Origin: Lutjanus erythropterus
Taxonomy: Eukaryota > Chordata > Actinopteri > Lutjaniformes > Lutjanidae
Reading direction: 5' to 3'
Assembly (NCBI GenBank): GCA_020091685.1
Contig: CM034599.1
Coordinates: 39,387,945 to 39,451,944 of the forward strand
DNA: 64,000 nucleotides
In this document: positions 11,076-24,832 of the stretch, piece by piece
Numbering within the stretch: position 1 is the stretch's first letter
How the letters are laid out: each line of letters begins with the position of its first letter
The notes under the pieces: generated by a model
The model's input: the letters and a program-made list of their open reading frames with translations, nothing else
Database searches by the model: none
Told to the model about the DNA's origin: nothing
Made by a program: the position numbers and the translations under genes

Positions 11076-12255
11076 GTTAGTCTTGTTAGCAACTAGCCTT
11101 AGTGGCTAACATCCTATTTTTGTGTATACCTAATAGAAAAGACTGACCCAAATTATGTCTTGTGTGGTTCGAGATCACAAAAGTGAAGCAATGAAAGTGA
11201 CAAAAAGTTTTTTTTTTTACTCATTTCTGTAACTGAAATTGTGCCTTGGCATTTTCTGTCTCTGTCTCTCTCTCTGGTTGCCCCCAAAAGGCTATTATGA
11301 CAGAAAGAACACTCACAGCCGACAAAGAGTCTCATCCTAACCAGGACTTCCCACCAGAGAGGAGCATGCACTATTTAGGTGAACTGATTCTTTAAAACCT
11401 AATTTGTATTCCAAGTAGTTTGAAAGTGCTTCCCAATTCCCAGTGCTAATAAGAGTTCACAGATCTTTCAAGAGAATAAGCTCAGCGTGTTTTATGACAG
11501 CACAATGATCATTTTGTTTAAAGTTGACAAATGCAAGAGAAGATTACAAATATGGTTGAATGCTCCAAATACAAACACACTGAATTCAGTCAAACAGAAA
11601 AGAAGTCACCAAGTCATATGCCTGTGCATTTATTATACTGAAAACATTCGTAGTGAGTCCATGATACCAATCAATAAAATAGAAAGTTTCTCAAGCTAAA
11701 GCTGCACATTTTAGGCTGCAGTAACCAAACCAACCATGTTTTCTTTCATTTGGAGGACAAGATTTTTAGGGCAGGTCATCTCTGCAGCTCTACAGTACCT
11801 CAAGTTTTCCTTTTTCAAAAAAATTGAAATTTGGATATTGCACTTGATCATATTGTAATTTGCGATATCGATTAATTATGCAGCCCTATTCAAAACACTA
11901 AAGTAAATGGACCCTCTTGGATGCCCCTATGATAGAGATTATTTGATAACTGGCCTCTGGAGTGGCCCATTGTCTGAGACAATGTGATACAGTAGCATGG
12001 CAAAATTTTTGGGGCGCTGGTGCCCTTTTTTATTTCTTTCACCCTTGCCTCTCAGACAGATGGGTCCACCCCTGTTTGACTGCTTGCTCTTGTAAATGCG
12101 GCCTGTTTCTGCTCCGTCTGCAGGTCCTCTATGCTATTCTAGCCCTGCTGTCTCTTGTGTTGGAATGGGGCTGTGTCATGAGTTTGCTTGTGAGGTTGGA
12201 GATCAGTGTCAGTTTGCAACAAGGGCTCTATATTTAGCCAGCAAGGGGACTGGGT
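11076..12255. other. Intergenic DNA upstream of bcl2l16
   Basis: No gene is supported. A fragment at about 11835-11890, ending 'gcgatatcgattaattatgcagccct', resembles the end of a dispersed repeat. An AT-rich 'ctctatatttag' at about 12226-12237 could be a weak TATA region for bcl2l16. Confidence 0.4.
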
Positions 12256-12259
12256 GACC

Positions 12260-12381
12260 CACTCTGACTGCAACCCACCGGTCAGACACACTCCTCTGGA
12301 CCCCCACACTCTTTCACCTGCTGCCTGTTTCTGTTTGATCCGTGTGTCCTGGTAGCACATGTGTTTCTTATTGAACAGGAG
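12260..12381 (+). other. bcl2l16: Possible 5' UTR exon of bcl2l16
   Basis: A strong donor-like junction, aacaggag|gtgagt, ends this stretch at 12381. An acceptor-like 'gaggatacag' ends at 12560, 35 bp before the bcl2l16 ATG. A noncoding exon spliced over a 179-bp intron would fit. The 5' limit is a guess based on the TATA-like sequence near 12228. There is no transcript support. Confidence 0.3.
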
Positions 12382-12595
12382 GTGAGTTATAAATACTTTA
12401 TTTCCTGCAGTTTGAATGTTTACTCTCTTCTTTTCCATACTGAGATTTTTGAAAATTCCACACTAGCATCTCCACAGCACCATGACACACTGATGGGATG
12501 TAGAGAATGGCTCTGCTGCTGGGCGATGGAGCTGTCATCTGTGGCCTGCTGAGGATACAGCTTGGTGATCAGTGAAGTGGGGGTTCGACACGACC

Positions 12596-15500
12596 ATGTG
12601 CCAGTCTGAGGAGCCAGAAGCCAGACTGGGCCTGAGCAGTCCTGACCCGCTAGTCAGAGAGGCTTTCCTCATGGCCCATGACTACATTGACTATGTGACC
12701 ACAGGGGGTGCAGATGGCACCATGGGTCCTGCCCCCACAGCCTGCACCGCAGCCCTGCGCCACGCTGGGGACGAACTCCTCACCCGTTTCCCCATCTTCT
12801 TCAGGCGCTGGCCTCGTGTCTTTCAGGATGTGACGGAGAACACGGCCTGCCCCATGCTCTTGAGCATCCTGGACGAGCACTTCTTTCCCCCTGTCCCCAG
12901 GGGGCGGCACAGGGACCTGGCCTGGAGTGCTGTCTTGTCAGTGTATGTGCTGGCCGGACAGATGGCTCTGCACTGCCACGAGAGGGGCATGGACATGGTC
13001 CTGCCACAGCTGAAGGAGTGTGTGGGCGCCTATGTGGAGAGAGTCATCTGTCCTGAGATACGAGGCAAGGGAGGATGGGTAAGTGTTCACAAGTCAATAT
13101 CTACAGTTAATGATGTTTACTATTATAAAGAGTATGGTCTAGACCTGCTCTATATGAAAGGTGCCTGAGATATTTTCTGTTATTAGGCACTATATAAATT
13201 AAACTGACATAAAATAATTTAATAAATTGAAAAGCAATAGAGAAGAGCCAGTATTCTCTACTTTGGTCATACAGATAACACGTATTTAACAGATAGTCTG
13301 TGTTAGAGACTAAAGACTATGGAGTCTGCAAAAAGTGGGATTTTGGCAGGCTGTGATGAAACATGTTGCATCATGGGAAGCGTAGGCTTCAGTGTTTTTG
13401 GAGCTTAACCTGACTAAAAGTCAGGGCATCTCAGTCTTTTGCTGCTTCAATTTAAACAATTATTTTTTGAATCTGTCTCTCACATGTCCCTGATGTTTAT
13501 GTTGCCATGCTAAATCAGTGCAGTGCCCCCTTAAAGGGAAAATTCCCCACTTTATATGTGAATGTCCAGTCAGTGTTCATGGTAAATATAGTCAATTGAA
13601 GCAACAAATTCCTCAGTGCTGCTATACTGACCAAAAAAGCTGAGTTTTCCTATTCATGGAGCTGTGCCTGCAGTGCATGTCCCAGGATGCACTGCGTGCA
13701 AGCTTCTCATGCCCATGTTGCTGTGTATCACCACCCTAGCCTATAGCTATTACTTTGTTACCCAAAACATAGTGTTACGTGACAGAAATGCTCATCTAGC
13801 ACACCTCCTGGCTACTCAGAAGAGGAGACTAGAAATCCAAGCTGACACAGCCTGTAGTTCCTCCTTAACACCAGTGACATCAGTGTGACATCACTAAATG
13901 TAGGAAGAACAACAGATTTTGCAACAGGGGAACTCGGCTTTCTCTGTTAATATAGTTGCACTGAGGAATGTATTGCTTCAGTTGACTATGTATTTACCAT
14001 AAACAGTGAGTGGGCATCCACATGTAAAGTGGTGATTTTCCCTTTAAAGGGGCACTGCAGTGATTCAGTATTGTAGCATAAACATCAGGGACATGAGTGA
14101 GATGGATAAAAAAAAAAAGAACTGTTTAAATTGAGGCAGCAGAGGCTGAGACATCCTGACTTTTAGTCCACAGTTTGGATCAAGCCCCAAAAACACTGGC
14201 TCCTACACTTCCCATGATGCAACTTGTCTTAAGACCACTTCTTGCAAACACCATGGGCCTAGTTTTAACACAGACTGTCTTAAATGTGTGGTCTGTATGC
14301 CCAGAGAAGAGAATACTCAAGTAACGTCATGTTAGTTATTTTCTCAGAGTTGACAACTGTTTTGCTGCTGTGTAGTCCTTTATGTGATGAGTACATTGAC
14401 TTTAAAGGGACAGTTCTCCCTAAAATAAAATATATAAATATTTTTATTCTGGCCTGTAGTGCTGTTTATCCATCTAGGTAGTTTCTTTCTGCATAGGAAT
14501 CTATTGAAACTACTTCAGAAGGTATTGAAACTACTTTCTTTCTAATAAAAAGAAAGTAGTTCTTACATGAAACTGCTCGCAGCAAGCACTGTGGATTATC
14601 TTGAGGAACCGGGCCATGATTTTTGGAAAGGGACACTGGCTTTGAATTTTTCAAATGTACTGGAGCACAACAAGCAGAGTGCCATTTAGTCACATTATTT
14701 TGGAGAAAAGGCAGACACCAGCTGATATCGCCATATCATACCATATATTCCCCTTAAACACCAGTTCTGTGTACTACTCATTTGGACAAGTCCAGAGTTT
14801 GTAAGGCTTGGGGTTACACACAGAGAATTCCACTTGCCATGTTTGCTCTGGTCAGATCCCTGCACATTTGTTTCCCATGCAAAGTTGCCAGAGCTGGATT
14901 AACTTGCAAGGGGGGCCCAGGGTAAAATATGAGACCTATTGACCCCCCTGTTTCTGTACCCGTCAGACACCAGCTTTGCTCAGAGTTTGGTGACATTATC
15001 TTATCCGATTTGCTGTATGTCAGTGAGAGACAGAGTCAACAGCAAAATGTATTCTATACACATATACATATCTATCAGTGTAAATGTATGCTATAATTTA
15101 GAATATTTTCACTGCTTTACCTTGATGTTACACAGACTTTTCTGACAGAAAACTTAAGTTACGTAAGCCAAATGTCACTCTCTCCAAATAAACCAAATTC
15201 CTTTGACTATATCAGTAATTTTACCTCACAGAACACAGGAGTTGCCGGTCTACCGCTGCCTCGATGTGTTAGATTGTTTGTGTTATGTTGTGACTTTGGT
15301 GTGTAAAGGTTTAGTTTGGAATCACTGAAGTCAAACAATCAATCTAACAGATCGAGGCAGCTGTAGACCAGCAACTTCTGTGTTCTGTGAGGTAAAATTA
15401 CCGATTTTGTCTGTGGAGTTTGGTTGGTTTGGAGAGAGTGATGTTTGAATTGTATGATCATGGTTTCCTGTCACAGCAAGGTAAAGCAGTGAAAATATTC

Positions 15501-16843
15501 TAAATATAGCACAGAAACTGATTCTGATTTTTTTTTTATAAAACACATTTTGCTGCTGACCCTGTCCACAGCAGTTCATTGATTAGCTTCCTTCATTGCT
15601 ACTCCAGCTGCTTCTCCTAACTGGGGGTGTGTCGCCATCTACTGTAGGTATTATAGATAAGTACCCCATGCAACTCCACTTCAAAAAATCTAAACTATTC
15701 CTTTAAGTAACTCAAACCCCTGCAACCCTCCTCCATCATGTCAAACAGTGGAAACTGAGATTAAAGGGGCACTGCAGAGATTTAGAATAAACAGCAGGGA
15801 CAGATTTAAAAAAAAGGAATGGTTTATACTGAAGCTGCGTCTTAGTCCATATGGGTCAACCTCCAAAAACACTGGATGTTACTGTTCCCATGATGCAACT
15901 TGTCCTATCATTTCAGTTCACATTGCTTTTTAATGATGAACATTTTCAAAGTAATTTTCAGTTATACATAGAAATGACCACAAACTTTTTTCCAGATAGT
16001 GTTTGGGACCTCTGAAGCTGTGGAGCCTAGTGTACATGCCTGCTTTACCTGGTTGCTAACATAACCCTAAAGGGACAATTCACCCCAAAATTAAAAATAC
16101 ATATTTTTCTCTCTAATATAATGGGACTAAATGGCACTCACCTTGTGGTGCTCAAGGTTTAAATAAATAAATAAAAATTCAAAAATTCAAAACCAGTGTC
16201 TCTTTACAGAAATTGTGACCTGGTTACTCAAGATAATCCACACTTTGTTGTGAGCAGTTTCCTGTGGGAACTACTTTTTTCTGCAGTAGAATCTACCAGA
16301 ACTACTTTAGAAGCTGCTCACAATAAGATCTTTAGATTATCAGGTCATGATTTTTCAAAAGAGATACTGCTGTTATATTATATCACAGAGAATAGCAGAC
16401 ATCTCTAAAACCAATATCTCAAAAATGCACCAGAACTATCTAACTATCTGGATAAACAGCACTTGTGGCTTGGGGAAAAATAAGCATTATATATATATTT
16501 TGATTTTGGGGTAAACTATCCCTTTAAATCCTGTACATCAACATCCTTTTCCAAACAAAAATTTTAAAAAGTGACTTTTAAACCCCAAGTTCCATCAAAT
16601 TGACATAGTTTCACTAAACACAAAAATCTTCCTTTAATTTCTGGATCATCACAGAATATTGAACTGACATATATAATTTCATTTGACTCATCTAGCTCTG
16701 TTTGTTCCTAACAGAGTGGTTTTGTGTCACGCTTTGGAGAGAAGCCGGGCCTGGAACGCCAGGTGAAGAAAGTGTGCTGTTGGACACTGCTGGCGTTGGC
16801 CACAAGCATCCTCGCCTACTTCTTGTGGAAAAGAATGACTTAG
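12596..16843 (+). CDS. bcl2l16: Bcl-2-like protein 16 (Bcl-2 family, two exons)
   Basis: The gene encodes a 203-aa Bcl-2-family apoptosis regulator expected on the outer mitochondrial membrane or ER. Coding exons are 12596-13078 and 16715-16843, with junctions tgg|gtaagt and aacag|agtggt in phase 0. Residues 53-65 form a BH3 helix (ALRHAGDELLTRF) with the family's L-x3-GDE core. The BH1 region is about 106-126, ending in LAGQMALHC. BH2 (GGWSGFVSRF, 159-168) spans the splice junction, where Bcl-2 family genes typically carry their intron after GGW. Residues 181-199 form a hydrophobic anchor followed by KRMT. The start is the ATG at 12596 (cgaccATGt); an in-frame GTG 24 nt upstream is not a credible start. 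The assignment to bcl2l16 rather than another teleost BAX/BOK-like member is from recognition and is less certain than the family. The 3.6-kb intron is filled with MITEs. The next gene downstream is tubulin, tail-to-tail. Confidence 0.88.
13278..14291. repeat. 1-kb foldback element (family C) in bcl2l16 intron
   Basis: The two arms, about 13278-13650 and 13955-14291, are inverted copies at roughly 80% identity. Matching landmarks are 'agatagtctgtgtt / aacacagactgtct', 'gcatcatgggaag / cttcccatgatgc', 'cctgatgtttatg / cataaacatcagg', and 'ttaaagggaaaattcccc / gattttccctttaa'. The spacer of about 300 bp has no recognisable protein. One arm recurs alone at 15763-15907. In the pre-mRNA this could form a long hairpin. 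Confidence 0.85.
14401..14740. mobile_element. MITE family A, copy 2 (right end missing)
   Basis: It starts tttaaagggacagttctccc and contains the family interior: 'ctactttctttct.. aaaagaaagtagttc', 'ctgctcgcagcaagc' and 'gagtgccatttagtcac'. The right terminal repeat is absent after about 14740. Confidence 0.75.
15020..15707. mobile_element. MITE family D, copy 1 (foldback)
   Basis: Inverted arms: 'ttttacctcacagaacacag' near 15223 pairs with 'ctgtgttctgtgaggtaaaa' near 15380, and 'aacagcaaaatgtatt' near 15040 pairs with 'aaacacattttgctgctgac' near 15541. The right end 'aatctaaactattcctttaa' (to 15707) matches the D3 end at 42292. The left terminus is lost. Confidence 0.75.
15763..15907 (+). 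repeat. Family C single-arm fragment
   Basis: It runs from 'aaaggggcactgcagagatt' to 'cccatgatgcaacttgtcct' and is collinear with the right arm of the foldback at 14044-14240. It shows that the family C arm exists independently of the large hairpin. Confidence 0.75.
16067..16527. mobile_element. MITE family A, copy 3 (complete)
   Basis: The left terminus is 'taaagggacaattcacccc' and the right 'ggggtaaactatccctttaa'. The interior shares 'gacctggttactcaagataatccacac', 'gggaactactttt' and the foldback with copies 1, 4 and 5. Confidence 0.85.
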
Positions 16844-17395
16844 CCAACACTGCCACCTAGTGACCACAAGCAGAAACTCTAAAGAGGGCGCTACCATCTT
16901 AAAATGTCAGTACAGGTATTTTATTGAGTATCTTTTCATTCTGTAGAAGTCAATCATTAAATAACCCACACACATCAGTATTATTCACATGTGACAGCAT
17001 GTCTGATGTTCTGCTCAGATCAGATGTACCAGCTGTAGTACAGGCTGTACAAGCTGTAGTGGTAACTTGTGACGTAAGGAGGATTTAAGCCATTCCAATG
17101 GTCACATGCTGGCAAACACTGTGAGCTAACCATGTTGTTTGTGCAGTAATTTATGAACTTTGACCTGGTATTGTAAATTAATCTGCACAGAGCTGCGTGG
17201 CAGCCGTGCATCAATTCTACATGTAGTCAGCCTGGAGTAAAGAGCAGACGGAAATCATTTGTGTTTATAGATTTGCTTTATGGTGTTTTATTATAGGCCC
17301 TCAAGATCTGTTAGCTGCATTTGTTTTGTCACTATTTGGCTGATGGTGTAATGTCAGACTGTTCACACAACAATAAACATCAAGCTTTTAAACAC
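16844..17395 (+). other. bcl2l16: bcl2l16 3' UTR (inferred)
   Basis: An AATAAA signal lies at 17372-17377, and an ATTAAA near 16956 could be an alternative. No other feature is present. The end point is inferred from the signal position. Confidence 0.45.
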
Positions 17396-18070
17396 AATGG
17401 AGCTCATTTAATTCACATCTACTCATCTGCATGTGTTGGACTCATTTTACAAAAGATGTCATTATCTGGCAGTCACTTTATGTACAGTGAGTGCATCTGC
17501 TTTTAGAAAAACCATTACTATCAATAGTGGTACATTTACTCAATTATTGTACTTAAATGATGCATTTTCATTTTATGCAGCTTCATAGTTCTCCACTACA
17601 GGGAATTACAGCCTTTGCTCCACTACATTTGACTGATTGCAGTTACTTTCCAGATGTATTTCATACCACATCCAGTGTAAAACATGCATCTCAAAATCTG
17701 AATTTAAGTTTTAGATTGTAAGGACTTGTTTTTCAGGTTCATAATTTAAAGCTTAAACTTTAATTATTCAAATTAGCAGGAAAACTTTCACCAAGCTTAG
17801 AACAGGCCATGTTTTGATAAACTAACTAGTTACCTGGTTCTCTCAGGACAAATATTGTCTCATGGAATATTATGCTTAGTGTAGCTGCATGAGTTCAGCC
17901 TTAAACCTTTACAGCAATAAAATGCAGAATCCTAGACAAGTGAAACAGGACCATTTACCTGCAGACAAGTATTTGAACTTTGCTGAATTTACAATTTAAA
18001 TGGACTTTCTTTAAAGTGTGAAATTATTTAAATTGGTCTATTATACTCTAAGCCATAAAAAACAGGAAGT
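17396..18070. other. Intergenic spacer between convergent genes
   Basis: A fragment at 17525-17660 ('ggtacatttactcaattattgtactt... ctccactaca') matches the dispersed 'gtaactaagtac/ttactc' repeat also at 36165-36420 and 38270-38425. Otherwise featureless. Confidence 0.5.
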
Positions 18071-18071
18071 C

Positions 18072-18197
18072 AAATCTTCAATATGAAGAACTTTTATTAA
18101 CATGAACAGCAGACAGAACACTGAAAACTGGAAAAGACTTGGAACGTTACATTTCACGGCAAAGATTTAATCAGCAGAGCTTTGTAAAAGGGTGCGT
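18072..18197 (-). other. tubb4b: Beta-tubulin 3' UTR with AATAAA
   Basis: On the minus strand an AATAAA lies at 18093-18098, about 100 nt beyond the stop codon. The short 3' UTR would end near 18075. Confidence 0.6.
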
Positions 18198-20733
<2,536 letters not shown>

Positions 20734-20790
20734 TTTGCTTTCTGGAGGTAGACAGGACCTTTCGATGAATGACTTTGCCTTTCTTTCTGT
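20734..20790 (-). other. tubb4b: Beta-tubulin 5' UTR (inferred)
   Basis: This is the short leader between the TATA box-predicted start (about 20790) and the ATG. No splice acceptor is needed. The exact start is inferred from TATA spacing. Confidence 0.5.
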
Positions 20791-20816
20791 GCGTGTTCAG
20801 CGGCTAAACTCCTTCC

Positions 20817-20941
20817 TTTATAGTACAGCTGAACCCGCCCTTCAGCCCTCAGCTCGAACGTCTATTGGCTTATTCGACAGAGCCCGCTTAACAGACATGA
20901 ATTTAGACCAATCGTGTGTTCGCTATCTTATCCGCGATTGG
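20817..20941 (-). promoter_or_regulatory. tubb4b: Beta-tubulin promoter: TATA box and three CCAAT motifs
   Basis: TATAAA on the minus strand is at 20817-20822. Upstream are CCAAT-type (NF-Y) motifs at 20864-20868, 20908-20912 and 20937-20941, in mixed orientation with spacing of about 29-44 bp. Clustered CCAAT boxes are common in vertebrate cell-growth and divergent promoters. Promoter activity is inferred from position. Confidence 0.7.
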
Positions 20942-21021
20942 TCTAATCCACCTGCCATTCACATTCATCTCAAACGTATGACTAACGTGTAATCTGTAGA
21001 CGTTGGCCTACTTCCCTCATC

Positions 21022-21174
21022 ATGGCGGAAAAGAAATGCGACACTGACAACAGATATTATTCTGCATTTCACTGCCGTGTGCTAACGGCTGCTTATGTTA
21101 GAGAAACGTTTTATTTCGTCGATCGAAGGAAGACATTTTTGTTTAATATGTTGCAATACAGCAGCTGTAATTAA
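21022..21174 (+). CDS. Small ORF, 50 aa, divergent from tubulin
   Basis: The ATG sits in catcATGGCGG, a good initiation context that also matches the YY1 core (ATGGCGG) often found at start sites of housekeeping genes. The frame reads MAEKKCDTDNRYYSAFH..., ends ...LQYSSCN and stops with TAA. It is head-to-head with the tubulin gene, 288 bp from its ATG, sharing the CCAAT cluster. I recognise no family. It could be a real micropeptide, the first exon of a longer gene, or just the 5' end of a noncoding divergent transcript. Confidence 0.35.
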   Translation: MAEKKCDTDNRYYSAFHCRVLTAAYVRETFYFVDRRKTFLFNMLQYSSCN

Positions 21175-24055
21175 TTGTTAGTTAGCCACAGTCCACGTGG
21201 CTTACTAAGGGAACACAATGGTCCAGTTAAGAAGCTTCAGCAGCGGAAACTGTCGCAGGGCTGGACATAACTGGTGTGGCTGCAGCAGTGATTTTCAGTC
21301 ATGTGCCTCTTAGGCCAGAGAGGCTACAGCTTTTCATTCCAGTTCAGCACAACAGCAGCTGATTTCACTTATTTGTTCCTCTTTTCACTGGTTCAGTGTG
21401 TACTACTGAGCTGATGAGCAGTTTGTTTGATACGAAAAGCTGCATTCTTGGCCTTGACGATCCACGATTGAAACCACAAGTCAATAACATTTTCAGAAAA
21501 GTCTCAATGAATAAAGACTTGTGTTGAGTCAAAAGTAAAGAAAATAATTGTCATGCTTAGTAACAGTCACATTTTAGATGTAAATGCAGTGCAGGCCGAG
21601 GCCTGTTAGAATATCAGCAAACCAGTGAACCCAGAGACTACATCCCTGATAGATGTCATGATTATGGTCTTGTGTGATGATGAAGTAGTGCAGTGGAGAC
21701 AGATTTGATGAACTCATTCAGAATCAAGAAATTCTTGTCCACAGGATGTCCATTACACCAAACCATGACATCCATTCATCCACACTGAATCATGGATGTA
21801 TTATGACAGAGATATTCAATAACTGTTTTAGAAGGGCCAGAATATGTATATATATATAAATGAAGTGCCAAGGGACAGGATGTTCACATTTTGTATGTCT
21901 GACGTCTAAACAGGGTTGGGAGGTTTACTTAAAAATGTATTCCAATAAATGTAGGATTATCAGTTAAAACCTAATCCAAGAATCATGAAATTGAAGTAAT
22001 GTAACTTGATTACTGTCTGTTACATTTGTTTTATCTTAATACCATATGATAAAATTGTTGTTATGTTAATTATAGGTTTATTAATTATTTGTGCAGCTGT
22101 CTCTTCTTTTGTTATGTATGAATACATGTTCAGATTATGACAGTAATTGTGTGCACTTAAATGTACTTTGTAAGTTTGCTCTTCCCACTCAAACCTCAAA
22201 TAAATGGATTAGTATTATCAGCTAGATATGAAATCTTTCCTTTAATGTAGATTGTATTTTTTATTAGATTTATAGGCAGCATTTGATGTGTATTTGATCC
22301 TTTTTCTTAATTCAGATTGAATATATAAATATATTTTGCTCTATTTGTGTATTTTAATTATAGTTATTTATCATTATTAAAAATACCAGTGAAAGTTTAC
22401 TGTATCAGTGCCCTGATGTCATACTGGACAATAACATTTATTGTTAAACTGTAAAATACTCTGCCTCTATTACATATCTTTGTCACAAGTGTTAAGCATT
22501 TTTGAGGGATCTTTGCAAAAATGTATGTTTATGTATATATTCTGTATAAAGAATATTGGTGGATTGATCGATACTGGGATTTTTTTACTCCCTAATATCG
22601 ACCCCAAAAATCCAATATTGGTCAGGTCCTAGTCTGAATGTAGACTTTTAATTTGTCAGACTGCAGCTTTTACGCATCAGACAGAGCATCCTGCTGATTC
22701 ATGGTTGATTCTGAAGATAATGTATGAACAGAAATTAAAGCCTGACCGATACTGAGTTTTTTTGGGCCTATGCCGATACTGATATTTGGGAATAAATAAA
22801 ATAAATCAACATATATGGTGACAGTGATATAGACCTATATAGGCCAATATCAGGATGATATATCTGTCTTACCCTAACAGAAATATTAGAGTTCAGTTTC
22901 ACAGAAACATAACAACAATGTAATACAACAGCATCCAGAGGCTTTGAGATACTGGATGTCTTTGTTCTGAACGCTGTAAAGCAGAGTTGTGGAATGAGGG
23001 CAGATGAGCTTATTAATAGTTAATCTGAATGCCAGGCTAGAATGTGGCTGTGACGCCGGCCCTCCTGCGTGGTACAGTTGCCACGGCCATGTCTCTAATG
23101 GCTGAGAGGGGGGAACATCGCTCCCAGGTGGTTGTCGCCATGACGATTAGGCTTTCCCAGTGGGTGTAGTGGACTTCTGTGCATTAGTTTGAGGCTTTGT
23201 ATAAGCTGTCCATGGAGCTGCCCAGCCTGTATCACAGTATCTATGCATTCCATACATGTTTATGTAGATTAGTTCCCGCGCAGACGGGCGAAGGCTTTCT
23301 GGGGGTGTAGGAATAGAAACTCATTCAACATGTCTCATTAAATCTTATGAGTTCATATCCACTCAGCCTAGGCCTGTTGTCGCAGGAACACACTACTGCT
23401 GGGCTTATCATATCATACAGTATGTAGGTCACACTCATAGTCTCTACTGTGTGTGTGTGCATTGTAATCTGACACACAAAGGCTTCCTCTTTTTGCTTCA
23501 TGACAGAGCTGTGTCACAGAAGATGAGTCACAATACGAGGAAATTTGACCAACTAGCTTGTTCTGCAGCATTATTCTCTTCCATTACCATCTCTACACTG
23601 GCCCTTGTTTTCCTGTGTTCTTGCTGAAGTTGTAAAGCAAATTTCCGTTTACAGTTGGACAAATTGACCCACGATGACCAGCTCTGCAGTGTAATCTCAT
23701 GCCTCTTTACCATTTAACAAAATGATCCTGCAACAGCACAGGAAGATGACATGTTAGAACCCAGCAACAGCTGATGTTGAATTATCAGATACAGCAGGTG
23801 GGTCTGGAGGCTCTGCAGTGAAGTGAGCACCGGGGTTCACAGCCCCACTCTGCTGAAGTTATCGAATTCTCCACCAGCTCCAGGGGTGCTGCTCTGTCAC
23901 TGGAACCTGAGAAAGGATGTGCTCTATTCACACAGAGTAGCAGTCTTCTACAGAGTAAATCATCTTAGATTAGTGTTTCCAAAACTTAATTTGTGCATAA
24001 ATGAATGTTCTTCACCATTTTCCCTCCATTTCCACATCAGTTTAAATTATCTTGA
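21175..24055. other. Gene-poor interval
   Basis: This holds fragments of dispersed repeats: 21915-22040 ('acagggttgggaggtttac...', as at 3840 and 37795), and 22555-22640 with 22738-22860, which share 'gatcgatactg/gaccgatactgag' and 'aatatcgacc/gccaatatc' words. A CACGTG E-box lies near 21194. 22980-23300 is a non-repetitive stretch, listed separately. No exon-like coding sequence is supported. Confidence 0.45.
22980..23300. promoter_or_regulatory. Possible noncoding regulatory region with RFX-like half sites
   Basis: This stretch is more complex and GC-richer than its surroundings and does not match any repeat in the window. It holds 'gttgccacggccatg' near 23069 and 'ggttgtcgccatgac' near 23130, each containing a half of the RFX X-box (GTTRCC). 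Function is inferred from motif content only. Confidence 0.2.
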
Positions 24056-24380
24056 CTAGAGCTGCAACAATTAATCAGTTATTAAATTAAATAGCAACTA
24101 TTTACACAATCAATTAATCAGTCTGAATAATTTTCAAAGGAAAAAAGCCAAAGGTATCAGATTTCAGCTTCTTAAATGTGAATATTTTCTGCTTTCTTTA
24201 TTACTCTCTGACAATAAACTGAATATCTTTGAGTTGTGGACAAAACAAGACATTTGAAGACATCATCTTGGACTTTGGGAAACACTGCTCAATATTTTCT
24301 GACATTTTATGGCCCAAACAACTAACCAATAGAGGAAAAATTATTGCCAGATTGATCGCTAGTTGAAAAAAAGCAGTTGG
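24056..24380. repeat. Dispersed 'gctgcaacaattaatcag' repeat, copy 1
   Basis: It begins 'agctgcaacaattaatcagtt'. It contains 'cagatttcagcttcttaaatgtgaatattttctg', 'gacatttgaagacatcatcttgg' and 'ttttatggcccaaac'. The same blocks appear inverted or direct at 58310-58920. It is AT-rich and noncoding. Confidence 0.75.
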
Positions 24381-24409
24381 AGTGTACAGATTTACTCCAC
24401 CTACATAAG

Positions 24410-24832
24410 AATAACCCAGCTGCTCAGATAATCCACAAACTTTGTTCTGAGCAGTTAATGTCGAAACTAGTTGCTTTCTGGTTTAAATAAAGTGGTTCTC
24501 ATTGATTCTAAAGTAGTTCTGGTAGATTCTACTGCAGAAAAAAAGTATTTCTTACATGAAACTACTCACAACAAGATCTGTGGATTATCTTGAGTTACCA
24601 GGTCATGGAAATAGACATTGCTGCTGAATTTTTAAAATGTATTTTTTGGTGCTTTGAGTACAACAGGACTGGTGCCATCTACTCTGTTATATAGGAGAGA
24701 AAGCAGAAATCTCTACAGCTGATATCTTCAAAACTCTGCAACTCACAGCAAAACAATCTAGATGGACAAACAACACTACAGACCAGAGGAAATGTATATA
24801 TTTTTGATTTTGGGATGAACAGTCCCTTTAAG
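24410..24832. mobile_element. MITE family A, copy 4 (left end missing)
   Basis: It shares 'agataatccacaaac', 'ggtagattctactgcagaaaaaaagt', 'aactactcacaacaagatctgtgg' and the right end 'gatgaacagtccctttaa' with the other family A copies. The left terminus is absent or diverged beyond recognition. Confidence 0.75.
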
